A DNA stretch of 64,000 nt from Lithocarpus polystachyus (Eukaryota; Streptophyta; Magnoliopsida; Fagales; Fagaceae), in NCBI GenBank assembly GCA_033629205.1, contig CM066171.1, positions 11,619,501-11,683,500 on the forward strand, in the 5' to 3' direction. The notes below the pieces were generated by a model. That model had not been told where the DNA came from, made no database searches, and worked only from the letters and a program-made list of their open reading frames with translations. A program made the position numbers and the translations under genes. Shown here piece after piece: positions 56,282 to 64,000 of this stretch; position 1 is the stretch's first letter; every line of letters begins with the position of its first letter.

Positions 56282-57134
56282 CTGATTCCCTGACGAAGGC
56301 CCAGGTGTTGTCGAAACCTTGAGGAATGGACCCCCACTCCTCCTCATGACACACCCAGTTCGTCCCCTCCACAAAGAAGTACCTGCCCTTCCAATTCCTG
56401 TTGGAGTCAGGCATGTTCGACACCAGCCTTAACTCCTTCTTCCTCACGGAGAGGTGATAAATCCCCTAGGACGAGGCGATGTGGTGTGGACGGTAACACC
56501 AGAAGAATTCATCAAGGGTTAGTTGACGGTGTCCCCTACTTAAGCTACCCCACAAGATCTCTGACCCTATAAACACCCTCCAGGCGTTGGGGGAAATCTG
56601 GCTGACGGACAGCCCAAGGTAGTTTGCCAGCTGACAGTGGAGCGCCATCAGGGGCAACCTCAATCCTGCCTCGAACATGGCATCGTACATGCCGACGTCT
56701 GCGGTCTTCCCAAAGCAACACCTTTCTCTCTCCAAGGGAAGACAGATCGGGATATCATCCGGAATCTGGTAACGCACCAGCAGGGAGTTAAACACCTTAT
56801 CCGTCATCGTCGGCAAAAAGTGGTTAACCGTCCACTCCTTGGGAAGGATGAATGGACGGTCATCCCCAGAGCCTCCGGACGTACTCTCCAAGGCGTCATC
56901 ACCCCCAGTTGAAGTCCCGTCACTCTCACTCTCCGCCCTGTCGTCACCAACTTCTTCGCTGACCACCCTACCTCTATGGACTTCCACTTCTCCATCAGAA
57001 GATTGGGCTGACGACCCACCCTCCGATGACCAAGAGGAGTCCTCCCCAGGCTCATGGCCTAACTGGAAGACCTCGTCGTAGCCCGCTCCATCGCGACCTT
57101 TCCAGTAAAACTTCTTCCAAAGTTCAGTACGCAA
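56282..57134 (-). pseudogene. Antisense gene, 5' exon with putative gypsy-type transposon domain
   Basis: An acidic Ser/Glu/Asp-rich head (about 57090-56880) leads to SLLVRYQIPDDIPICLPLER, MFEAGLRLPLMALHCQLANY and NAWRVFIGSEILWG. This is the domain known as 'putative gypsy type transposon' (PF04195-like), found in antisense ORFs of Tat elements. It continues past a TAG at 56466-56468 into GRYFFVEGTNWVCHEEEWGS and ends at donor TCAG|GTCGTC. The 5' end is uncertain: no good ATG precedes the acidic head, and a small upstream exon is possible. Confidence 0.65.
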
Positions 57135-57510
57135 TTAAACAAAAGAAAGTAAGAGTAAAAAATAACTCACCAACTTGTAGAAAAGGCTTTGATGAAGCTG
57201 ACGGTATCAACTAGCGAACGGAGACGAGAACACAATGGTAATCTCACTCTTTAAGCTGACGGCTTCTCTCTAATCAGCAGAAATGATAAGGGAGAGAAAT
57301 GAGGATAAATGGAACAAATATATAGGTAAGAATATGGGCGCGGAAGACGAAGCGACATCCCCGTCCAGCTACAGGCCAGTTGGTCCAGGACACGTGTTCC
57401 GACAACACGACTGCTCGAGGGGACTAGCCATTAATGCCTTGTCTGCCACGCGAAGGTATACTCCCTAAACCCGCAGCTGAAGCTGACGGGGTCGAGGAGT
57501 AGGGGGCATC
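57135..57510 (+). other. Region before the 3' LTR, with polypurine tract
   Basis: Contains CTGACGG motifs and the purine-rich GTCGAGGAGTAGGGGG (57491-57506) four bases before the LTR, taken as the polypurine tract. It may include an antisense promoter and first exon. Confidence 0.55.
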
Positions 57511-58087
57511 TGATATGGTCTGATGATGCCGTTGCCCTGCGCAAGCTGACGGGAATGTGCAGGCTGACGGACCGGGTCGACGAGCACGTCACCATGACGA
57601 GACGGGACCTACACAAACTGACGGGATGAGGGCTCGACGGAAAGAGGCTGAAAGCACCAAGGCATGTCTTGGTGCGTACGCTTCATCAAGAGGAGATATC
57701 TTGTAGCATACGCTCATACTTGAGCAGGTACCTTGCTCAGCACGATTGATCCCAAAGGGATGTCTTGCCCAACACGCTTATTGCCCAAGAAGTATCTTGC
57801 GCTCCACGCTAATCCAGAGCAATTCCGATAAAGGGGTATCTTCCTAAGTACGCCTTGGCTCAGGCCCTATGCTACTATAAATATCCCAGGCCCTTACAAA
57901 TCGAGGTACGTGTAATTCTACCCGACTCTAGCACTATAGAGTTGTGAGCAATACTAACTTAGCCATCGGAGGGTCATTGGTCGGTATCACATCGGTAATC
58001 CCCCTTTGAGGTTCTTTTTACTTGTGTAGGTCCATTCGGAGTGCGTGAAGACCCTGTAGCTTATTGAGTTGATTCTTGACATCATCA
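57511..58087 (+). repeat. 3' LTR of the gypsy element
   Basis: 577 bp, TGATATGG...CATCATCA, about 94% identical by eye to the 5' LTR. Most differences are C/T or G/A. Confidence 0.93.
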
Positions 58088-58415
58088 TCCACCAAGTGCC
58101 AAGTGCCAAGTGCCAACCCAATCATTTACCTCTGTAATCAGCTAGATGAGATGTAAAATAATGAAAGCCGGGACTATAGAAATCCTTTTTGAAGCGACGA
58201 CTATAGAAATTAATATAAACTGTCTACTAAAAATAATAATAATGTAGACTGTGCAAAATGAAAACAACGGCTATAGAAACTAATATTGACCAAATAATTG
58301 TAGAAAATCTACTCTTTAAGACTATCGCTCTTTTAATTGGTTCAATGAAAAATTGGGTGTGAAAATAAATTTTCAACGTGTTTTGTAGTATAAGAGCCTT
58401 AGCATTAGGTATTCT

Positions 58416-59077
58416 GGAAATTCTGGCCTTTTACCCTTATTTTTAAAAAAATTTAGCAATATACCTCTGTTTTGAAACTATATAGGCAAATGCCCCTGTT
58501 TCGATACTCAATTACCTTAAAATCGAGTTTTCAATGAAATACTCGATTCGTACAAAATCGAGTTATGCCCGATCAAACTTTAAAAAAAAAAAAAAAACAA
58601 AATTGCATGGAACTCGAGTTCAAGAAACCCGAGTTCCATAAAAAACGCCACTATAGGACAAAAATAATGTAGCTATAGATTATGCCCGATCAAACTTAAA
58701 AAAAAAAAAAAAAAAAATTTACATGCTCGAGTTCCATTAAAAACATCACTATAGCAAAACAAAAACGTAGCTATAGGTTATGCTCGAGTTCCATGCAATT
58801 ATATTTTTAGTTTGATCAGCTATAGCGGCATTCAGGAACATCTATAGCGATGCTTTTTATGGAACTCGAGTTTCCTGAACTCGAGTTCCATGCAAATTTT
58901 TTTTTTTTTTTTAAAGTTTGATCGGGCATAACTCGATTTTGTACCAATCGAGTATTTCTTTGAAACTTGATTTTAAAGTAATCGAGTATCGAAATAGGGG
59001 CATTTGCCTATATAGTTTGGAGACAGGGGCATATTGCCAAATATTCTTAAAAATAGGGGTAAAAGGCCAGAATCCCC
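58416..59077. mobile_element. 662-bp fold-back element, Mutator-like target duplication
   Basis: The left arm starts GGAAATTCTGGCCTTTTACC; the reverse complement of the right end starts GGGGATTCTGGCCTTTTACC. The arms run about 190 bp each and the core is also largely self-complementary. TAGGTATTCT occurs at 58406-58415 and 59078-59087, a perfect 10-bp duplication (9-11 bp is usual for MULEs). No ORF; the core is rich in ACTCGAG and CTATAG motifs. Confidence 0.85.
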
Positions 59078-59087
59078 TAGGTATTCT

Positions 59088-59440
59088 TAAAAAACTATTT
59101 TGACACATCAAAATGCTACTTTATTTATTGAACAAAATTTAGGTATAGTATCTTAGGTATTGTTCCTTAGATTCCTCTCTTAAGATTTATTTAACTAAAA
59201 AATACACTTTTACCTCATGAGAAAAAATCCAGATGGCAAAATCTTAAGAGGAAACTTCAAAAAACAGCACCTAAATATTGTACTTAAGATTTGCCTTATC
59301 TATTATAATACACTTTACATTATCAAATATTCTATTTTTTTTAGTTAAATATTCTTTCTTTATTCTTATAAATTTTTTTTTTTGCTGAATAATTTTTTTT
59401 TATATATTCTTTCTTTTTTGTTGTATCCAGCAACATGGAA
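59088..59440. other. Non-coding spacer
   Basis: AT-rich, nothing supported. Confidence 0.4.
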
Positions 59441-59444
59441 GACA

Positions 59445-60130
59445 TATAAGGGAGAGGAACTTTAATAACTATTAATTAATTCTAACAATCATGAAGAGAT
59501 TCTAACAACCATGAAGAGAGAAAATTTAAATAAAAAATAACCAAATGTTTATATAATTTCTATTCATATGGTGTTAGTATTAATTGCATTGTAGCACGTG
59601 TCAATTTTTTTTTAATATTAGGCACATCTTATATGCAGTTGGTTTTTTAGTGTTAAATGTGTTAAATGCTAAAAAATTACTATTATTTAGCACACCTGAT
59701 AATTCTACAAAGAAAGAAGAAAAAAGAAGAAGGGAAAATTAAAAAAAAAAAAAAAACACTTAAGGCCTGTTTAGTTCAACAGTCACTAATATCTAAAGTT
59801 TTTATATCTCAATTCTACATATAAGAGAGAGGAACTTTAATAACTATTAATTAATTCTAACAATCATGAAGAGATTCTAACAACCATGAAGAGAGAAAAT
59901 TTAAATAAAAAATAACCAAATGTTTATACAATTTCTATTCGTATGGTGTTAGTATTAATTGCATTGTAGCACGTGTCAATTTTTTTTAATATTAGGCACA
60001 TCTTATATGTAGGTGGTTTTTTAGTGTTAAATGTGCTAAATGCTAAAAATTTACTATTATTTAGCACATCTTATAATTCTACAAAGAAAGAAGAAAAAAG
60101 GAGAAGGGAAATTTAAAAAAAAAAAAACAC
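59445..60130. repeat. ~375-bp tandem duplication
   Basis: The sequence from 'gagaggaactttaataacta' at about 59452 recurs at about 59828 and continues through 'ttagcacayctkataattct' and the 'aaagaagaaaaaa' run. The units are nearly identical by eye. Confidence 0.88.
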
Positions 60131-60599
60131 TTAATGCCTGTTTGGCTCAACACTCACTAATATCTAAAGTTTTTACATCTCAATTCTCATCACCGAAACC
60201 TCTAACTCATATCTTATTTTCTAATTTCCAATTTTCTATTAACTCAGTTTCCATTTTTTGGCATCAAAACTTAGCTTAGTTTTTAGATTAAAAAAAAAAA
60301 AAAAACAACTTTATCTCAAAATTGTGGAATCTACTAGTCTTAAGAACCCATGTGAAAGTAAGAAGAAAAGACACAAGTATTGAAGAAGCTCTTTAGAAGA
60401 AAGAAAGACAGAGGCATTGAAGAAGCTCAAATAGAACTTAGCTGATAGTGACTCTCTCTGTCTCTATCTCTTTCTATACAAATGTTAAGCAAATTTCTTA
60501 TGCCACAATATCAAAATAAACTATATCTGCTTCTTACATTTCAAAGTATTTGTGCAGATTCTTTCTCCACAGTTAGCCAAAATCCATAAAGCTGACTTT

Positions 60600-60948
60600 A
60601 GCAAAGGCCAGAATTGCCATATAACACCATTTTTCAAACATATTCGTTAGTTAGCATCGTTTCCAAACTATTTAGGAAACTAACATCTTAAGTCTATTAG
60701 ACTCGAGTTCACTGTAGGAACTTGATTCTAAGAGGCTCGATTTCTATGTTCTACGTGGACCTAGAACTCGAGCCTATAAAGCTTAAGTTCCTTAAAGTGA
60801 AATTGAGTCTTACAAGCTCGATATTTAGAAAGCAATAAAAAGTCCTCACCGAAACCTCAACCCACACAAATCTGCTTCCACATTGTGAACTTCGAGCTTC
60901 TTCTTCATCACTGAAACCTCATCCCACCTAAACCCCCCCCCCCCCCTC

Positions 60949-60981
<33 letters not shown>

Positions 60982-61560
60982 TACCCTCTGGAGAAGTAGA
61001 CAAGGAAGCAAGAGATCCTGGCATAGATGAACCACCACGCCTTTCCGAACGCAATACCACTAAGGCCCGCCGAGTTTGACTCTAAATTCTGAGTTAGCAT
61101 CCAATCCGCAATCATGACATTAATCAGGTGCTTGTGTTTGTTGATTTTGTTGTGGGTCTCTGGGTCCACTTGGGTTTGTTGATTTCATTGTTTCTCTATA
61201 GTTGTTGTGTTTGATTGTTGGAGAAGAAGAGTTTTTGGAAATGGGTTTGTTGTAGCAACTCATTTGTTGTTATTTTTGGGTTCTCTAAGTTTGATTGAGT
61301 ATCGAAATTGAGCCTGTAAGGCTCGATTTCAATGACAGAAAACGAGTCTAATGGACTCGAGTTTCATGCCTACGTGGATGAACTTTCCACTTCAGCTGTA
61401 GCACGATGTTGAAATGAAGTTCATTGTACTTGATTTAACATTTCAAAATTGAGTTTATTACACTTGAGATGTTAGTTTTCTAAATAGTTTTGAAAACGTG
61501 CTAACTAACGAAATTGTTTGAAAATCAGTGTTATTTTGAAAAAAAAAAAAAAAACCTTTA
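60600..61560. mobile_element. Large imperfect fold-back element with captured-looking core
   Basis: The left side (60628-60690: 'ttttcaaacatattcgttag', then 'ggaaactaacatcttaagt') is complementary to the right side (61440-61540: 'gagatgttagttttctaaat', then 'ctaactaacgaaattgtttg'). A second pair of arms around GACTCGAG (60700-60830 versus 61290-61370) continues inward. Ends near 60600 and 61560 lack a clear target duplication. The core contains a C14 run (60933-60946), a poly-A tract and a minus-strand ORF. Confidence 0.6.
60990..61169 (-). pseudogene. Coding-like fragment inside the fold-back
   Basis: Minus-strand frame: HLINVMIADWMLTQNLESNS, then AFGKAWWFIYARISCFLVYF. The Trp-rich hydrophobic stretch and normal codon usage look like a piece of a membrane-protein gene, cut off on one side by the poly-A/poly-C patch. 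Family not recognised; possibly host sequence captured by the element. Confidence 0.3.
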
Positions 61561-61589
61561 CCAAAAACACAAACTCACTACTTAGGCTG

Positions 61590-61815
61590 AATAAGAAAGA
61601 AGCCTGTAAAAGACTACAAGAATCCAAAAAGACCCACTGTAGTTCTAGTATCAATAACCCGTAAAACCCATAAATTACAACTATTAGTGAAACCAAAAAT
61701 CACGTGCCAAAGAAACCCATCAAAGACTATAAGAACCCAGAAAAACCCACTACTCTACATTCTCAATAACTCATACAAACCCATAAATTACAACTTACTA
61801 TTCTAAAAATCACGG
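61590..61815. repeat. ~120-bp degenerate tandem repeat
   Basis: 'agactacaagaatccaaaaa', 'gacccactgtag' and 'acccataaattacaac' recur as 'agactataagaacccagaaa', 'aacccactactc' and 'acccataaattacaac'. Confidence 0.6.
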
Positions 61816-62011
61816 CCAAATAAACCAAACAAAACCCACATGTTTTTGTAGAAAACCCAGGCCTAAAGAGAAGAAAGGGAAGAAGATAAGAAGAATGGGT
61901 CTAATTAAGAAAGACAAAGAAAGAGAAAACAAATAAAAGAAGAAAGAGAAAAGAAATAAATAAAATAAAGAAAGAGAGTTGTAGGGGTGGAGTGTGATTG
62001 AGACTAGACAT

Positions 62012-63378
62012 TGTAGTGGGTCCCACAAAGATGCAAAGAATTACAATAATGCCACAATAACTTATTTCTCGTTACCTGAAAACAGCCAAAACTTGTTTTC
62101 AATTTTCATTACTCTAACTTAATTTTTTCGATTTTTGAGTTATGAAAACTGAAAAGAAAAATTTAATCAAACAATACAACAAGGTATGGGACCCACAAAA
62201 AGTGAGTGATAAGTGATGAGTGATGAAAACTCCCTAAACCAAATATGCTGTTAACTCCCCTTATTTAAATTTGGGTCACAAGTCACAACTTTATAATTCA
62301 ATCTTGCACCTTGCTAATTTTAGCACTCCTTACTTTAAGGAATAGCATTCGGTATCTACAAAAAATCTCATTTTATCTTCTCAAAAACTGTTTTATCCAT
62401 TATATTATACTATTTTACAACACACCCAACATCCTAAACTCTATTTTTTTTGCCACTTTATTTAAATATTCTTTTTTATTCTCTTTTTATTATTTCTCTT
62501 TCCTCTCTTTCTTCCTCTTCCTCTTAAGCAACCAAAAACCATCACATCACAATGCCACTATAAGACCAACATCCACCATATCATAGTACCACCACCAAAC
62601 CCACCAAGAAAACCCACCAGACCCACAGATAAACCCACACACACACAATACCCAAACCTAGAAACCCACCATTGCCATTTAACCACCACTACATTGTAGC
62701 GGGTTCCACATAGATGCAAAGAATTACAAGAATGCCACAATAACTCATTTCTCGTTACCTAAAAACAGCCAAAACTTGTTTTCAATTTTCATTACTCTAA
62801 CTCAATTTTTTCGAGTTTTGAGTTATGAAAACTGAAAAGAAAAATTTAATCAAACAATACAACAAGGTATGGGACCCACAAAAAGTGAGTGATAAGTGAT
62901 GAGTAATGAAAACTCCCTAAACCAAATATGCCATTAACTTCCCTTATTTAAATTTGGGTCACAAGTCACAACTTTATAATTCAATCTTGTACCTTGCTAA
63001 ATTTAGCACTCCTTACTTTAAGGAATAGCATTCGGTATCTACAAAAAATCTCATTTTATCTTCTCAAAAATTGTTTTATCTATTATACTATACTATTTTG
63101 CAAAACACCCAACATCCTAAACTCTATTTTTCTTGCCACTGTATTTAAATATTATTTTTTATTCAGTTTTTACTATTTCTCTTTACTCTCTTTCTTCCTC
63201 TTCCTCTTAAGCAACCAAAAACCACCACATCACAATGCCACTATAAGACCAACATCCACCATATCATAGTGCCACCACCAGACCCACCAAGAAAACCCAC
63301 CAAACCCACAGATAAACCCACACACACACAACACCCAAACCTAGAAACCCACCATTGCCATTCAACCACCACTTCACC
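62012..63378. repeat. ~684-bp tandem duplication
   Basis: The unit starts at 'gtagtgggtcccacaaagat' (about 62012) and again at 'gtagcgggttccacatagat' (about 62696). Landmarks follow in the same order to 'cattgccatttaaccaccac' / 'cattgccattcaaccaccac'. Identity is high (about 95% by eye). The matching 91-codon ORFs at 62311 and 62994 are inherited with the repeat; they show no protein family and similar numbers of synonymous and changed sites, so I do not call them genes. Confidence 0.88.
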
Positions 63379-64000
63379 AAACACACCACCCACCCTACAA
63401 ACACGGCAAAACCCACCTTACCACCACCACCACCACCATGAACCTACAGATGCACGGAAACTCGCAAAAAATTCAAAGCAAAATTCACACAACTAAAACC
63501 CACAAAATCTGAACCCAAAAGGCAAAACACATCCCAAAATCCGTTAATAAATCAAAACTCATAGCAAATTCCAACCCCAAAACCCATAAGAACCCATTCA
63601 AAATAAAAACCCATGAACCATAAATCAACCCATCATGACATAGGCCGGACTTGAGAGACCCACAACCCACGACCCACACCGGACTTGAGAGAGCCATGAC
63701 CCATGCCTGACTTGATGCACCAATGACCCGTGACGGAGCCATGACCCACAAAGAAGATGAACAAAACATGGCTTGGTCAAGTGGCTTGCAATGGCCTATG
63801 ATGGTGGTGGCTTGCGGTAGGGATAGTGACAAAGGGTCCGGCCATGGTGGTTTGGTGATGGTGTTCATGTCCACGATGGGTTTTGGGCTTGAAGAGGAGA
63901 GAGCAAAACAAGAGAGAAGGAAGAAAGAGAAAGTGAAATGAAATAATGAGAAAATAAGAGAGAAGAATCAAACAATAAAACAATAATTTTTTATTATACA
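63379..64000. other. Non-coding, C/A-rich then mixed
   Basis: Continues the texture of the duplicated block with 'aaacccaccac' phrases and a short (ACC)n run near 63420-63440. No gene is supported. Confidence 0.4.

Larger units (their letters stand above)
47780..58087 (+). mobile_element. Full-length Ty3/gypsy retrotransposon, Tat type (inactive)
   Basis: LTRs of 577 bp at 47780-48356 and 57511-58087 (TGATATGG...CATCATCA; the first base of the 5' LTR is mutated to G). TCCAC flanks both sides (47775-47779, 58088-58092). A primer-binding site TGGCGCCGTCTGTGG follows the 5' LTR, and a purine-rich tract (GAGGAGTAGGGGG) precedes the 3' LTR. The order gag, protease, RT, RNase H, second RNase H, integrase, tandem repeats, antisense gene is that of the Tat lineage. 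About 37 differences between LTRs (6%) and many stops show that it is old and dead. Confidence 0.93.

Noticed and set aside
62311..63269. Two similar 91-residue ORFs (62311-62586, 62994-63269)
   Set aside because: Their similarity follows from the 684-bp tandem duplication; the DNA outside the ORFs is equally conserved and the residues are low-complexity.

Overview
This is nuclear DNA of a flowering plant, most likely a woody eudicot; a Fagaceae-type tree is an inference from repeat style, not something proven here. The sequence is AT-rich, with long poly-A/T tracts, GT-AG introns, microsatellites, tRNA-derived SINEs, MITEs and plant-type Ty1/copia and Ty3/gypsy LTR retrotransposons. I see no tRNA or rRNA gene, CRISPR array, operon or viral genome.

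Layout. 1-9.1 kb holds two related copies of an unrecognised gene with a recurring 81-bp exon, a membrane-protein exon at 8630-9107, and a cluster of SINEs and MITEs. 10.9-13.0 kb is a broken UGT74-like glycosyltransferase gene, followed by a decayed RNase H-like fragment. 13.5-25 kb is mostly repeats: minisatellites, a truncated transposon ORF, a MULE-type MITE with a 9-bp target duplication, and microsatellites. 25.3-25.8 kb (minus strand) is the cleanest intact gene, an intronless 172-residue protein with four predicted membrane spans and a TATA box. 29.7-35.8 kb is a nested insertion: a roughly 825-bp solo LTR split by a 5.25-kb non-autonomous copia-type element that carries only a gag-like ORF with two zinc knuckles.

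37.6-44.9 kb is the most unusual single-copy locus. A gene with two tandem BED zinc fingers is followed by a roughly 220-bp tandem array of exon-like units. After that come the 3' exons of a calmodulin-binding protein 60 (CBP60) gene, and then a second, internally deleted copy of those exons. At 45.3-45.7 kb lies a second UGT remnant whose losses differ from those of the first.

47.78-58.09 kb is a full-length Ty3/gypsy element of Tat type. It has 577-bp LTRs, a TCCAC target duplication, gag, protease, reverse transcriptase, two RNase H domains and integrase. It also has a 3' tandem array and a spliced antisense gene before the 3' LTR. Many stop codons and frameshifts make it inactive. The right end (58.4-64 kb) holds a 662-bp fold-back element with a 9-10 bp target duplication, a second large imperfect fold-back, and two recent tandem duplications.

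Functionally the window contains a few small or degraded host genes (membrane protein, UGT, BED/CBP60) embedded in layers of transposable elements. LTR comparison by eye gives about 1% divergence for the copia-type element and about 6% for the gypsy element, so the copia insertion is the younger.
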